The position numbers were made by a program, and so were the translations under genes. Source: Allocoleopsis franciscana PCC 7113 (GTDB lineage: Bacteria; Cyanobacteriota; Cyanobacteriia; Cyanobacteriales; Coleofasciculaceae). From it: a stretch of 64,000 bases of DNA. A model generated the notes under the pieces. It ran no database searches. It saw only the letters and a program-made list of their open reading frames with translations, and had not been told where the DNA came from. Where the stretch lies: assembly GCF_000317515.1 (NCBI RefSeq), contig NC_019738.1, forward strand, positions 6,598,001 to 6,662,000, given 5' to 3'. Positions 1 to 8,966 of the stretch are shown here, one piece after another (the first letter of the stretch is position 1; the number at the start of each line of letters is the position of its first letter).

Positions 1-1356
1 AGAGCAGTTTGGGTAACAACGGCATGGAATATTGATTGGCCGTCTCAACGCGGACTTCCTGTCGAACAACAAAAAAGTGAACTCATTCAAATTCTTGACC
101 GGATACAAGCCCTCAATTTTAATGCAATAGTCTTACAAGTACGACCGACAGGAGATGCTTTATACTCCTCTCAATTAGAGCCTTGGAGTGAATGGTTAAC
201 GGGCACTCAAGGTAAAGCACCTGAACCGTTTTATGACCCCTTAGAATTTGCGATCGCCGAAGCTCATAAGCGTAATATTGAACTTCATGCTTGGTTCAAT
301 CCCTACCGTGCGGGAACTTCTTCCCAACGTTCGCCCAACGTTCGCCCTCATATCGCACTTGCCTATCCAGAATATGTCTACCAATACGATACCAATTTGT
401 GGATGGACCCAGGAGCACAAGTCATTCAAGATTGGACATACAATGTCATTCTCGATGTAGTGCGCCGCTATGACATCGATGGTGTTCACTTAGATGACTA
501 TTTTTATCCCTATCCTGTTACCGGAGTGAAATTTCCGGATGAGAAAACTTACAGCGTTTATCAAGCCGCAGGGGGTAAACTAGCGATCGCAGACTGGCGG
601 CGAGATAATGTTAATCGCATGACGCAACGCCTCTCTTCAGGAATCCAAGCCACAAAGCGTCACGTTAAATTTGGCATCAGTCCCTTTGGCATTAATCGCC
701 CTGGACAACCCCCTCAGATTAAAGGGTTAGATCAGTATGAAGCCATCTATGCTGACCCGAAAAAGTGGCTAGAAGAGAGTTGGGTCGATTATATGTCCCC
801 TCAACTCTACTGGCGGATTGACCCCCCACAACAGAGTTACTCGGCTTTGCTGCAATGGTGGGTGGATAATAATCCTCAAGGTCGCCACATTTATCCCGGT
901 AATAACCTCAGTAAGCTGGATGGCAAAGACTGGCCAATTTCTGAGTATGAAAGACAGGTGGAAATTACGCGAAATCTAGCCCCAAAACTCGCTTTGGGGA
1001 ATATTTTTTATAGTATGAAGCCATTATCTCAAAATCGCTTAGGTGTTTTTGAGCGGTTTCAAACCTCGCTTTATCCCGAACTGGCATTGGTTCCTAATAT
1101 GCCGTGGCTGGGTGCTGTAGCGCCGCCTATTCCTGATGATGTGATGATGAAAGACGGCAAGCTAACCTGGAAAGCTGCCAGTTCTGGAAATATTCGTTCT
1201 TTTTCGCTCTATAAACAGAATGCCGATGCCTGGAAGCTGATGCAAATCATTAACAGTGCCACCACGACTGTTACGATAGAGCCGGGAACCTATGCTTTGT
1301 GTGCGGTGGATAATCTTGCCAATGAAAGCGCAGGAGTTGTTATCTCGGTCACATAA
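1..1356 (+). CDS. GHL10/DUF187-type glycoside hydrolase, 5' end outside window
   Basis: The frame is open from the first base, so the gene is cut at its 5' end; 451 codons remain. It resembles the GHL10 (YddW-like) family of TIM-barrel glycoside hydrolases, thought to act on cell-envelope or extracellular glycans. Visible family marks are the opening strand with 'AWNIDWPSQRGLP', 'VLQVRPTGDALY', 'HAWFNPYRAG', the acidic pair in 'DGVHLDDYFYPYP' that probably forms the active site, and 'FGISPFGINRPG'. The last 80 residues look like a small beta-sandwich (fibronectin-like) appendage. An internal ATG at 397 is not the start, because homologous sequence continues upstream of it. Substrate unknown. 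The gene stands alone; the next gene is 344 bases downstream. Confidence 0.85.
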   Translation, partial: RAVWVTTAWNIDWPSQRGLPVEQQKSELIQILDRIQALNFNAIVLQVRPTGDALYSSQLEPWSEWLTGTQGKAPEPFYDPLEFAIAEAHKRNIELHAWFNPYRAGTSSQRSPNVRPHIALAYPEYVYQYDTNLWMDPGAQVIQDWTYNVILDVVRRYDIDGVHLDDYFYPYPVTGVKFPDEKTYSVYQAAGGKLAIADWRRDNVNRMTQRLSSGIQATKRHVKFGISPFGINRPGQPPQIKGLDQYEAIYADPKKWLEESWVDYMSPQLYWRIDPPQQSYSALLQWWVDNNPQGRHIYPGNNLSKLDGKDWPISEYERQVEITRNLAPKLALGNIFYSMKPLSQNRLGVFERFQTSLYPELALVPNMPWLGAVAPPIPDDVMMKDGKLTWKAASSGNIRSFSLYKQNADAWKLMQIINSATTTVTIEPGTYALCAVDNLANESAGVVISVT

Positions 1357-1700
1357 AATGATAAGACCGAAAGTTTAGACTTAAATTGAATTTTCTTTAA
1401 CTAAGGTAATCTTTTAATATATCTTAAATAGTGCCTCACATACCTGTACCTATTGATAGGGACAGAGTTGGGTCTATTGAGAGATGATATTAGAGGGAAT
1501 TTCAGGAAATCTTTATATTTAATCAAGTGGTAATAAACCGATGTTTTATTCGGTAGGCTTTATATTGATTCTTCAACATCTAGACAAATTTTCAGTACAT
1601 AGTCTCACACCTTACAAAATATTTGCATTTGTAAACTTTTCCTGTTTAACTAACTATAAAATGTCCTTCCGTTAACACTGTTTTCAACAGGAGCTATCTT
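1357..1700. other. Intergenic region, AT-rich, presumed promoter of the next gene
   Basis: No open frame with coding character is visible on either strand. The tract is AT-rich and ends in AGGAG followed by the GTG start at 1701, which fixes the start of the mannosyltransferase gene. I see no terminator with a clear stem and T-run after the hydrolase. Confidence 0.4.
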
Positions 1701-2885
1701 GTGTCTAGTAGCCTAAAATTACCGATTAGACCGCCTAGATTGGGAAGAAATTTATCAGAAAAATCAATTCAGGGATTGCAGTTTGTGTTTGTAATGTGGC
1801 TGCTGAGTCGGCTGTTGATTATCATTGCAATGCAGATCATCGCGCCTCATTATCCCGCTACACCTGCTGAACATCCTACGCCATTTCCTCTAGATTTTGT
1901 CCCCAATTTTGTTCCTACCAGTAGCTGGGAACTTTTTACCCATTGGGATGCGGCTTGGTTTAAACAAATAGTCACTCAAGGCTATAACTATGCCGATGAT
2001 GGGAAAATGTACAATATTGCTTTTTTCCCGGTCTTTCCTTTATTTGTTCGAGCCGTGATGAGTCTCGGTTTCTCATTTGAGATAGCCGGTCTACTGGTGA
2101 ACAATTTAGCGCTCTTAGGTGCCATGATTCTTCTATACCTTTGGGTAGAGGAGCGTCATGGGGATAGTGCAGCTAGGTGGGCAACGGCAGTGATGGCTTG
2201 GTGTCCCTTTTCCTTATTCGGCACAGTTATCTACTCAGAAGGGTTATTTCTGTTATTCAGTACAGCCGCTTTGAGAGCGTTTGAAAAGCATCAGTATGCC
2301 AGTGCTGCGTTGTGGGGGGCACTAACGACAGGAACGCGAGTCACGGGAGTGGTGCTGATACCCACCTTTTTTGTTGTAGCCTGGAGAGAAAAAAGACCCC
2401 CAATTGCTTACCTTGCCGGTCTGGCTACCAGTGGGGGGCTAGTGTTATTCATGCTGTATGGTTGGATTCGTTTTGGTCATCCTTTGACCTTTGTGCATGT
2501 GCAGAAGGCATGGGGTACGGCTTCTGGAATTAACTTGCAGGGTTGGTGGAGTATGATTGTGAATCTTTTCCACTGGCGATGGGGGGCTGTCAAAGAATTC
2601 ACGAAGTTGTTTATGGTCTTTGGTAGTGCTTATCTGTTTTGGCACATGCGCCATCAGATTACGCGAGTTGGCACTGTCTATGGTCTTTTCTCTATATTGC
2701 TGATTATCAACTCTGGTGCAGTTTTATCGGTCAACCGATACGTTTATGGTGTGGTGACGGCATCTCTGGCGCTAGGTGTGTTGCTTTCTCGTCACCCTCG
2801 TTGGGGATTTGCGACGATGGGCTTGTTTGGTACGATGCTGGTTGGCTTTGCCATTCGTTTTGCCTGGTGGCGTTGGGTGGCGTAA
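1701..2885 (+). CDS. PIG-V-like membrane mannosyltransferase
   Basis: A 394-residue polytopic membrane protein of the PIG-V (GPI mannosyltransferase 2-like) GT-C superfamily. The family hallmark is present after the first membrane segment: 'HWDAAWFKQIVTQGY' with the acidic residue expected of a GT-C transferase, followed by 'NIAFFPVFPLFVR'. About nine hydrophobic segments can be counted. Such enzymes use lipid-linked sugars and act on the outer face of the cytoplasmic membrane; the bacterial acceptor is unknown. The start is GTG at 1701 with AGGAG about ten bases upstream. No pathway partner is visible beside it. Confidence 0.8.
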   Translation: MSSSLKLPIRPPRLGRNLSEKSIQGLQFVFVMWLLSRLLIIIAMQIIAPHYPATPAEHPTPFPLDFVPNFVPTSSWELFTHWDAAWFKQIVTQGYNYADDGKMYNIAFFPVFPLFVRAVMSLGFSFEIAGLLVNNLALLGAMILLYLWVEERHGDSAARWATAVMAWCPFSLFGTVIYSEGLFLLFSTAALRAFEKHQYASAALWGALTTGTRVTGVVLIPTFFVVAWREKRPPIAYLAGLATSGGLVLFMLYGWIRFGHPLTFVHVQKAWGTASGINLQGWWSMIVNLFHWRWGAVKEFTKLFMVFGSAYLFWHMRHQITRVGTVYGLFSILLIINSGAVLSVNRYVYGVVTASLALGVLLSRHPRWGFATMGLFGTMLVGFAIRFAWWRWVA

Positions 2886-2924
2886 GCCAGTCATATCGAA
2901 TTGGTTTGCATTAGGAAATATTTT

Positions 2925-2966
2925 TTAACGCAGAGAACGCTGAGGGGGACGCAGAGGGACGCAGAG
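2925..2966. repeat. Cyanobacterial interspersed GCAGAG-type repeat
   Basis: A purine-rich tract of repeated AACGCAGAG / GACGCAGAG units lies between two convergent genes. The reverse-complement tract CTCAGCGTCCTCTGAGCCTC near 12166-12185 belongs to the same repeat family. Repeats of this type are common between genes in filamentous cyanobacteria; function unknown. Confidence 0.55.
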
Positions 2967-3017
2967 GTTTTTGAAGAATTCTGATGCAAATTGAAATGAG
3001 TTCAAAGGGCAAAAAAG

Positions 3018-3070
3018 TAAGGAAGGATGAAGGATGAAATTGTTAGAGGGCACTTCATTTTTCATCCTTC
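3018..3070. terminator. Possible bidirectional terminator between convergent genes
   Basis: GAAGGATGAA on the left can pair with TTCATCCTTC about 40 bases to the right. The element lies between the 3' ends of the convergent mannosyltransferase and glutathione reductase genes. The loop is long and the T-tract is weak, so this is only a candidate. Confidence 0.3.
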
Positions 3071-3086
3071 ACACTTGATGCTTCAG

Positions 3087-4427
3087 TTAGCGTAAGGTGA
3101 CGAACTCTTCTGCTGTGGAAGGATGGATACCAACTGTAGCGTCAAAGTCTTGTTTCGTGGCTCCCATCTTGAGGGCGATCGCAATTCCTTGTATGATTTC
3201 TGCGGCATGTTCGCCGACCATGTGAGCACCCAAGACTTTCTGAGTATCCTCCTCGACGACTAATTTCACCATTGTCTTGTCTGCCCGACCACTGAGAGTG
3301 TGGTACATGGGTCTAAAGGCAGCGCGATAGCACTTCACGGCTTCACCCCAATTCTTCCTCGCTTGGGCTTCTGTTAAACCCACTGCCGCCCCTTCAGGAG
3401 TAGAAAAAATCGCTGAAGGAATGTTATCGTAAGCCATTTTCCGGGGTTGACCGCCAAATTCGGTATCGGCAAAGGCACGACCTTCATTAATCGCAACTGG
3501 GGTTAGATTCACACGGTTGGTGCAATCCCCAACGGCAAAAATATGCGGCTGGTTGGTGCGACTATATTCATCGACTGCAATGGCATCTTTTTTAATGTCC
3601 ACCCCAGCATTTTCTAGACCCATATTTTGCAAATTGGGCTTGCGACCGGTGGCAGAAAGAATCACATCGGCAGTTACGGTCACGTTGCTATTCGCGATCG
3701 CCAGTTTAAGACCTTCTGGGGTTTTTTCAATAGAGGCCGCTTGAGAGTGGTTGAGAATCTCAATCCCGTGCTGTTGCATTCCCTCTTGAATGCCTGAACG
3801 TAGATCGTCGTCGAAGCCTCGTAAAATCAGATCGTTGCGATCGAGCAGAGTCACCTTAGAACCCAGGCCGTTCATAATGCAAGCAAATTCCACGCCGATA
3901 TAGCCAGTGCCAATAATGGCGATGTGTTTGGGTTGCTCCTTGAGGTGAAACATGGCATCAGAGACAATGGCATGTTCAATGCCTGGAATATCTGGCTTAT
4001 AAGGGTGTCCCCCAACCGCAATTAAAATTTTATCGGCTGTAACTTTGCGGTCATTGATTTCTAAGGTGTGGGGATCGAGGAACTTGGCATAACCATTGAT
4101 TAGGTCTACTCGTGCATTGTCAAGCATCCGCTGATACACCCCATTGAGGCGTTCGAGTTCCTGGTTGACGGCCGTAATCATCTTTTGCCAGTCGAGGGTA
4201 CTGTGTACGGCACTCCAGCCATAGCCTTGTGCATCCTCAAACAGGTGAGGGAAGTGAGAGGCGTAGACCATCAATTTTTTAGGGATGCAGCCACGATTCA
4301 CACAGGTGCCCCCTAATTGGCTAAATTCTGCAATCCCTACTTTTGCCCCATATTGTGCCGCCCGCCTCGCTGTCGCGATTCCTCCCGAACCCGCACCAAT
4401 CACAAACAAATCGTAATCGTAAGTCAT
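3087..4427 (-). CDS. gor: Glutathione-disulfide reductase
   Basis: A 446-residue flavoprotein of the class I pyridine nucleotide-disulfide oxidoreductases. It reduces oxidised glutathione with NADPH in the cytosol. Seen in order: N-terminal FAD motif 'GAGSGGIATARRA', the redox-active CxxxxC in 'GGTCVNRGCIPKK' (C42, C47), NAD(P) motif 'GTGYIGVEFA', second FAD motif 'IFAVGDCTN', and the C-terminal dimerisation segment ending 'HPSTAEEFVTLR' with the catalytic His. The 'TCVNRGC' variant is typical of glutathione reductases rather than thioredoxin or lipoamide reductases. Length is normal. It reads away from the coaD pair and seems monocistronic. Confidence 0.93.
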   Translation of the reverse strand: MTYDYDLFVIGAGSGGIATARRAAQYGAKVGIAEFSQLGGTCVNRGCIPKKLMVYASHFPHLFEDAQGYGWSAVHSTLDWQKMITAVNQELERLNGVYQRMLDNARVDLINGYAKFLDPHTLEINDRKVTADKILIAVGGHPYKPDIPGIEHAIVSDAMFHLKEQPKHIAIIGTGYIGVEFACIMNGLGSKVTLLDRNDLILRGFDDDLRSGIQEGMQQHGIEILNHSQAASIEKTPEGLKLAIANSNVTVTADVILSATGRKPNLQNMGLENAGVDIKKDAIAVDEYSRTNQPHIFAVGDCTNRVNLTPVAINEGRAFADTEFGGQPRKMAYDNIPSAIFSTPEGAAVGLTEAQARKNWGEAVKCYRAAFRPMYHTLSGRADKTMVKLVVEEDTQKVLGAHMVGEHAAEIIQGIAIALKMGATKQDFDATVGIHPSTAEEFVTLR

Positions 4428-4499
4428 GATTTGATAAGCTCCTTTTTACTTTAGTGTACGAACTGGCACGGTGGAGTAGTGGAGGATTAAGCTCTCCAT

Positions 4500-5216
4500 T
4501 CATTTCTTGGGTGGAGGCGATGAGGGTCGTGTGGCAGACGTTCCGGGGTCTATTTCAGGTGGATAATCGGGGGGTGGTTCCCCTTGCAACTGATGCCGCC
4601 CATTGCGAATCACCCGGAGCATTTCGGTTAGTTGCTGCTCGATACTGGTGAGAACGGCATCGGCGTAGTCATCGGCACCATTTTGAATATCCTCACATTC
4701 GGTGAGTGCCATCAGGCGCATCTGCTCTAGTTCTTGCTGTGCTTGCAGGCGCATCCGCTCAATTTCTGTTAGGGTTTGCTCTTGGATGGCTTCACACTCT
4801 TGCTGCACTCGCTTGCGGATTTGGTTGGCTTCCATTTCTGCCTGCTGGATAATGCCCATTTCATCCAAAATCTGGTCAGCCCGTCGTTCGGCGGCTTCCA
4901 TAATTTCTTGGGCATATTCTTCGGCTTGCAGGAGAATTTCCTCCCGTTGACGGACGATTTTTTCCGCGTCTTCAAACGCTGCTGGTAGGCTTTCCCGGAC
5001 TAAATCCAGTTGAGCCAACAACATCTCTTCATCCACCACGGTGCGTTTGGTCAAGGGGATATGCCAGCTTTCGACGATCAAGATTTCTTCCATACGGTTG
5101 AGTTCCCGTTGGATATCTACACCTCTCGATCCATTCGACGGTGGTTCACCTGAGTTGTTGGATTCGTCTCGGTCGGGGGGGTCGCTCCGGGATGGGTCTC
5201 GGTGTAACATCGGCAA
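4500..5216 (-). CDS. Conserved cyanobacterial coiled-coil protein, overlaps coaD
   Basis: A 238-residue acidic, helical protein. Residues ~33-75 form a conserved block ('[14 protein letters not shown]', '[11 protein letters not shown]'). Residues ~80-210 are a long coiled coil rich in Glu, Gln and Arg, and the tail is proline-rich and disordered. The pattern resembles the DivIVA-like or ATP-synthase-b-like coiled-coil proteins encoded beside coaD in cyanobacteria; the function is unknown. The chosen ATG lies 100 bases inside the 3' end of coaD, in another frame. A later ATG at 5093 would avoid the overlap but would cut off the conserved 'GVDIQRELN' block, so I prefer the overlapping start. 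It is probably co-transcribed with coaD. Confidence 0.75.
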   Translation of the reverse strand: MPMLHRDPSRSDPPDRDESNNSGEPPSNGSRGVDIQRELNRMEEILIVESWHIPLTKRTVVDEEMLLAQLDLVRESLPAAFEDAEKIVRQREEILLQAEEYAQEIMEAAERRADQILDEMGIIQQAEMEANQIRKRVQQECEAIQEQTLTEIERMRLQAQQELEQMRLMALTECEDIQNGADDYADAVLTSIEQQLTEMLRVIRNGRHQLQGEPPPDYPPEIDPGTSATRPSSPPPKK

Positions 5217-5671
5217 ATATCTAGCGCAACCTGCTGAGGAACAAGATGATTGACGGAGCCGCCAAATTTGGCAATCTCCTTAACTACGCTACTACTTAAG
5301 AAACTGTACTCGTTCGAGGTAGCGAGAAAAACGGTTTCAATCTCATCCCAGAGGGTTTGGTTAGTATGAGCCATCTGGAGTTCTTTCTCAAAATCTGAAA
5401 CGGCTCGTAGCCCCCGCAGTAGCACTTTAGCATTCTTCAGTCTCGCATATTCCACGGTCAAACCGTTAAAGCTGTCTACTTCAACGTTGGACAGATGCGG
5501 GGTACATCGGCGTATTTGCTCAATTCGCTCTTGTACGGTAAATAAGGGCGATTTATCGGGATTGCGTAGCACGGCGACAATCACATGGTCAAAGAGCCTG
5601 GAGCCACGTTCGATAATGTCGAGATGCCCTAAGGTAATTGGATCGAAACTGCCTGGGTAGATTGCAATCAC
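5117..5671 (-). CDS. coaD: Pantetheine-phosphate adenylyltransferase
   Basis: CoaD transfers AMP from ATP to 4'-phosphopantetheine, the fourth step of coenzyme A synthesis, in the cytosol. The nucleotidyltransferase signature is plain: '[18 protein letters not shown]' at the N-terminus with the TxGH element, then '[14 protein letters not shown]' and the late '[18 protein letters not shown]' (ISSS-type) motif. I place the start at GTG 5671 because homology begins there. An upstream start at 5779 would add 36 residues without family resemblance and run into the toxin-antitoxin remnant on the other strand. The protein carries a C-terminal tail of about 24 residues rich in Thr and Pro, produced where the gene overlaps its downstream neighbour. 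Confidence 0.92.
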   Translation of the reverse strand: MIAIYPGSFDPITLGHLDIIERGSRLFDHVIVAVLRNPDKSPLFTVQERIEQIRRCTPHLSNVEVDSFNGLTVEYARLKNAKVLLRGLRAVSDFEKELQMAHTNQTLWDEIETVFLATSNEYSFLSSSVVKEIAKFGGSVNHLVPQQVALDICRCYTETHPGATPPTETNPTTQVNHRRMDREV

Positions 5672-5743
5672 TTGAGGAGTATCAGGAGAAGATACTGAGG
5701 CATTATACCGAGCGATCGCTATTTTATGATTAAGTGCACTTAA

Positions 5744-5851
5744 GAGTGTCAATCTGACATCTTGTATCAGTTGCAACAACCCGCTAGGGAATCAATTCGT
5801 GCTGGTTTGGCGACTCCGATTGAAGAATGCGATCGGGAGTTGGAGTGGTGA
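5744..5851 (+). pseudogene. Remnant of a type II antitoxin C-terminus
   Basis: A short open frame follows a TAA at 5741. It reads '...[16 protein letters not shown]...EECDRELEW' and ends TGA at 5849-5851. Its stop overlaps the GTG of the next gene as GTGA, the usual coupled layout of an antitoxin and its toxin. Only about 35 residues remain and the DNA-binding N-terminus is missing, so the gene is broken. The assignment rests on position and on resemblance to the C-termini of YefM/Phd-type cyanobacterial antitoxins. Confidence 0.5.
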
Positions 5852-6085
5852 CTTGGCAACTTGTCTACACGAAACAGGCTCAGAAAGATGCTAAGAAGCT
5901 GGCTCAAAGTAACTTAATCATTGAAATCGATCCATTTCAGAATCCCCCACCCTATGAAAAGCTGGTGGGTGATTTATCTGGTGCTTACTCGCGGCGCATC
6001 AATATTCAGCATCGTCTCGTGTATGAAGTGATTGAGTCAGAAAATGGGCGTGAAGATTCTGCGGATGTGGACTCATTATGAGTAG
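5848..6085 (+). pseudogene. YoeB/Txe-type toxin, frameshifted near its C-terminus
   Basis: From GTG 5848 the frame reads like a YoeB-family mRNA interferase: 'WQLVYTKQAQKDAKKL', 'NPPPYEKLVGDLSGAYSRRI' and 'NIQHRLVYEV'. After 'VIESEN' near 6045 the frame goes wrong and runs to TGA 6079-6081 as 'GREDSADVDSL'. In the +1 frame from 6050 the expected YoeB ending 'VKILRMWTHYE' is intact and stops at TAG 6083-6085. One extra base around 6046-6049 therefore explains the break. The C-terminal His and Tyr of this family are catalytic, so the toxin as read should be inactive. Confidence 0.75.
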
Positions 6086-6260
6086 TTTTTTTACAACCTG
6101 AGCGAAGATGCGATCGCTCTCACCTTGCCATACACACCAAAGCCTCTTAGTTGAATCGTCCTGATTTGCTGTTTTGGCTATTACATGGCAAAGAACCGAA
6201 CCTCAACAGTAAATCAAATATGCCAGTATACGGATACTCAACATCATAGAGAATTTAACA

Positions 6261-6509
6261 ATGTTGCCTACTTCTCCTGAGCCTCAATCTCGCAAGTTGA
6301 TCAATATTGCATCTAGATTTTTCTGGGGGGCGATCATCGGTTGTCTTCTCGGCCTGTTACCACTGTCTTATGTTTGGGACTTCGCTTCTGACGTAACGAC
6401 CGTACACATTCTGGTTCTTGTAGGATTTGGCTTACTGGGAGGAATTTTAGGTACGGTTAGCAAGACTCAACAAATTGCTAGTTTCTTTGAGTCAATTTCT
6501 TGGTTTTGA
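6261..6509 (+). CDS. Small two-helix membrane protein, unknown
   Basis: Eighty-two residues with two hydrophobic segments, roughly residues 18-38 ('FFWGAIIGCLLGLLPL') and 48-67 ('VHILVLVGFGLLGGILG'), the latter glycine-rich. The start ATG at 6261 has no strong ribosome site. No family recognised. It lies between the toxin remnant and a repeat-bearing stretch, and could be an isolated small membrane protein. Confidence 0.5.
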   Translation: MLPTSPEPQSRKLINIASRFFWGAIIGCLLGLLPLSYVWDFASDVTTVHILVLVGFGLLGGILGTVSKTQQIASFFESISWF

Positions 6510-6594
6510 AACTTATCCAACTCTTCACTTGCTTCTAGACCATCAATTTGATCGCCTTCGCTAGTATCAGAGGCGATCGCTAATTTAGAGCGCA

Positions 6595-6840
6595 GTGATC
6601 GCTTTTCCTCAAGACATTACCCAGATTTTGACAATGAAACACTCCGACTGGCTGCGCCTTCAAACAGAAGGCGACAGAATCTGTGCAACCTTGCGCCAAC
6701 AGGGATACAAATGCCACAAACAGACTCGACGCCTATCCTGGAAACTTGGCTCATTGGATCAGGGCGACTACATTGATATTCCTAATGAACAACTTCAACA
6801 TACAACTGACCAAGAAGAAGCACCAAGTCTTGGCGAATAG
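6595..6840 (+). CDS. Doubtful small hypothetical protein
   Basis: An 81-codon frame from GTG 6595, or ATG 6634. The middle ('WLRLQTEGDRICATLRQQGYK') has normal amino-acid composition, but the stop lies at the left edge of an interspersed repeat at 6838, so the 3' end may be repeat-derived. No family recognised. It may be a fragment of a larger lost gene. Confidence 0.25.
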   Translation: MIAFPQDITQILTMKHSDWLRLQTEGDRICATLRQQGYKCHKQTRRLSWKLGSLDQGDYIDIPNEQLQHTTDQEEAPSLGE

Positions 6841-6950
6841 AATTCGCATCTACAAAAACAAAGTCCGCCTACGCGGACTCGCAAAAAGCCAAGTCTTTGA
6901 AACCTGCGTAGGCAGGTTTAGTTTGTGTAACTGCGGTTTCAACCGCCTAA
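6838..6950. repeat. Interspersed inverted-repeat element of cyanobacterial type
   Basis: The stretch contains AAGTCCGCCTACGCGGACT (itself a near-perfect palindrome), then AACCTGCGTAGGCAGGTTT. These are flanked by GAATTCGCATCTACAAAAACA on the left and its imperfect complement GTTTGTGTAACTGCGGTTTC on the right. The whole can fold into one long imperfect hairpin with two inner stems. Elements with the same 'CCGCCTACGCGG' core are common in Nostoc- and Microcoleus-type genomes. No transposase is present. Confidence 0.7.
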
Positions 6951-7053
6951 TGGCACTCAACTTCAACCACCAACTCCACCGAAGATCAGGGGCTTGGATT
7001 GCTAAGACTTCTGGCAACTGAGCTAAGGTAAAACTCAAGACAATGGCAATAGT

Positions 7054-8022
7054 TTGTGGCAAACCGTGGCTCTACCGAACCGATTAACGCTTCAGCAAAA
7101 AGCCCAGTTCTTTTATCAGTTGGCATCTGCGCTCAACTCTGGCATGAATGTGCAGCAGAGTTTAACCTTAATGCGTCAGAATGGGCATCCTTCCTTCCAG
7201 CGCTATTTGCAACAGGTTATTATTGCCTTGGATACTGGTCAAGAATTAGCTTCAGCACTGGCAGTTGACTCTGGCTATTTTGACAGTTGGACAATTAGCT
7301 TGATTCGCTTGGCAGAATATAGTGGTTCATTAGCCCAAACTTGCCAGCAATTAGCGATCGCAGCAGAAGCTCAAACCAGACGCAAACGACTGGGGCGTTC
7401 AGTGCGATTCTCAGTCATCAGCACGATTTGGAGCCTACTCATCTTATCAGCCGCAATTCTTAATCCTAACGCCACAGGTCTGCTTCGGCTGGAATTTTGG
7501 TTGAGAAGTTTAGCGATCGCACTACTTTTATGGGGCATCAGTTTCTTCCTTTCTCGCTATTCCAGTCAAGGTTCACGGCAACTTGCTCTGAAGTTGCCGA
7601 TTTTAGGTAAGCTGGTGCAGGCGCGATCGCTGCTGGATTTAGCCCAGTTACGGTTACCTTTAAGTTGCGGCGTCCCTCCTCTGACGGCTGTAGAATTGCT
7701 CAAAGAGCATCTTCCAGACCCAATTATGAGAGCCAATCTCACCCGTGCAGCGCGACTCATCCGGATGGGGCAACCCCTCAGCGTTTCTCTGGAAGGTAAA
7801 GTACCACCGACAGCGTTGGAGATGATTCGCACCGGGGAAGCAATCGGCAATCTCGATACGGCACTGGAAAACGTAGCCCAATACTACGAAACAGAGTTAG
7901 AACAGGGACTAAAATTGCTACAGGCGAGTTTACGTCCCTTAAGCTTTGTGGCGATCGCGAGTTTAGTTGCTGTCGTGGGTATTCGGAGTTTAACCGTGTT
8001 GCTTGATTCACTACCGGGTTAA
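7054..8022 (+). CDS. Type II secretion/type IV pilus F-domain (GspF/PilC-like) protein
   Basis: A 322-residue inner-membrane protein with two T2SSF domains. The first (residues ~12-120) begins 'LTLQQKAQFFYQLASALNSGMNVQQSL', the classical start of the domain. A membrane pair follows ('TIWSLLILSAAIL', 'LAIALLLWGISFFL'), then a second domain with 'GVPPLTAVELL', 'GEAIGNLDTALENVAQYY' and a final membrane segment. GspF/PilC proteins form the platform that couples the assembly ATPase to a pilus or pseudopilus. The usual neighbours (GspE ATPase, pilin) are absent, and the protein is shorter than PilC (~400). The frame has only TTG 7054 or GTG 7066 as plausible starts. Confidence 0.75.
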   Translation: MWQTVALPNRLTLQQKAQFFYQLASALNSGMNVQQSLTLMRQNGHPSFQRYLQQVIIALDTGQELASALAVDSGYFDSWTISLIRLAEYSGSLAQTCQQLAIAAEAQTRRKRLGRSVRFSVISTIWSLLILSAAILNPNATGLLRLEFWLRSLAIALLLWGISFFLSRYSSQGSRQLALKLPILGKLVQARSLLDLAQLRLPLSCGVPPLTAVELLKEHLPDPIMRANLTRAARLIRMGQPLSVSLEGKVPPTALEMIRTGEAIGNLDTALENVAQYYETELEQGLKLLQASLRPLSFVAIASLVAVVGIRSLTVLLDSLPG

Positions 8023-8063
8023 ACCCGAATAGCGATCGCGACGCTAGCAGCAGCAAAAATTCG

Positions 8064-8966
8064 CTACCAATCCAAGTACACAGCCCCCCCCATATTCTCA
8101 TCATCTGAACCCACAATTAGGCCGCCATTCCGCCCCGGTACAAGGTCAATGGCTTCGATTTTGTGATATTTAAAGCGATACAACGGAACAAGTTGAGAAT
8201 TCTGGCGAAATATAATTTGCTGTTCGCGACTTCCAAACGCACCTGCCACATATACGGCTGATAAAAAAGGCCCATCATCCCCGTTATCCGTAGCGGAAGA
8301 GATGAACAGAACCCCGGCTGAGTCTACCTTTAAGTCGGAAATGTGGCGAACCGCTGAGACAGGGAACGGTACTTTTAAGGGAACGGAACGGATTGAAGTA
8401 ATCTGATAAGTATTGAGGTCAAGCCGTCCCCAGTCCAGTACGGCTGGATCATTATCTTCCCCCCGATGCGCCCATACTGCTATTAACTGGTCATCGATGC
8501 GCTGCACCGCAAACCCTTCAAAATTGCTACCTTTGGCAATATTGGGCAAATCAAAAACTTTAAGAATTGAAATACTTTGCTTCGAGGCATCCAAGCGGAA
8601 GTGATAAACCTTTCCGGCACTGGTAGCCGCCATAAACGTCGGTTCAGATGTTCCAGGGACAGCAGTTAGAGACTCTAGATCAACAGGTAACGGGGTATTA
8701 CTAGGCCACTTTAAGGGGAAATATTGGGGTGAATCTTCACCTTTAATCGTGATGATTGCCAAACGTCCCTGATTCTTTTGTTTGTTGTCATGAGCAACCA
8801 GAAATGAATTGGAATCACTTTGCTGAGTGAGTAGCACCATCCCACTGATGCCAAAGGCTATGCCACCGCGCACGGGACGCCACTGTTGGGAAAGAACCGG
8901 CTGGGGTACGAGAGACAATGTTACCCAAGCGGCGAGGGTAATCAGGAATCTTGGAAATTGACGCAT
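8064..8966 (-). CDS. Secreted beta-propeller-like protein (phytase/esterase-like)
   Basis: Three hundred residues with a clear signal peptide ('FLITLAAWVTLSLV', cleavage likely after 'VLS'). The mature part alternates short strands and loops and has repeated 'LESLTAV', 'NFEGFAV' and 'KIEAIDLVPG' segments, as in the propeller called 'esterase-like activity of phytase'. Conserved Asp/Asn/Gly turns are present ('GSDDENMGGAVY' at the end). Probably periplasmic or extracellular. No enzyme activity can be assigned. It is convergent with the GspF-like gene. Confidence 0.55.
   Translation of the reverse strand: MRQFPRFLITLAAWVTLSLVPQPVLSQQWRPVRGGIAFGISGMVLLTQQSDSNSFLVAHDNKQKNQGRLAIITIKGEDSPQYFPLKWPSNTPLPVDLESLTAVPGTSEPTFMAATSAGKVYHFRLDASKQSISILKVFDLPNIAKGSNFEGFAVQRIDDQLIAVWAHRGEDNDPAVLDWGRLDLNTYQITSIRSVPLKVPFPVSAVRHISDLKVDSAGVLFISSATDNGDDGPFLSAVYVAGAFGSREQQIIFRQNSQLVPLYRFKYHKIEAIDLVPGRNGGLIVGSDDENMGGAVYLDW

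Noticed and set aside
582-589. GCGATCGC octamers as operators
   Set aside because: They are HIP1 sites, spread through genes and spacers across the whole window, and useful only as a sign of cyanobacterial origin.
3517-3744. Plus-strand frame inside glutathione reductase
   Set aside because: Antisense shadow of a well-supported gene, with no ribosome site.
7566-8116. Minus-strand frames across the 3' half of the GspF-like gene
   Set aside because: They lie opposite a good T2SSF frame and have Arg/Ser-rich shadow composition.
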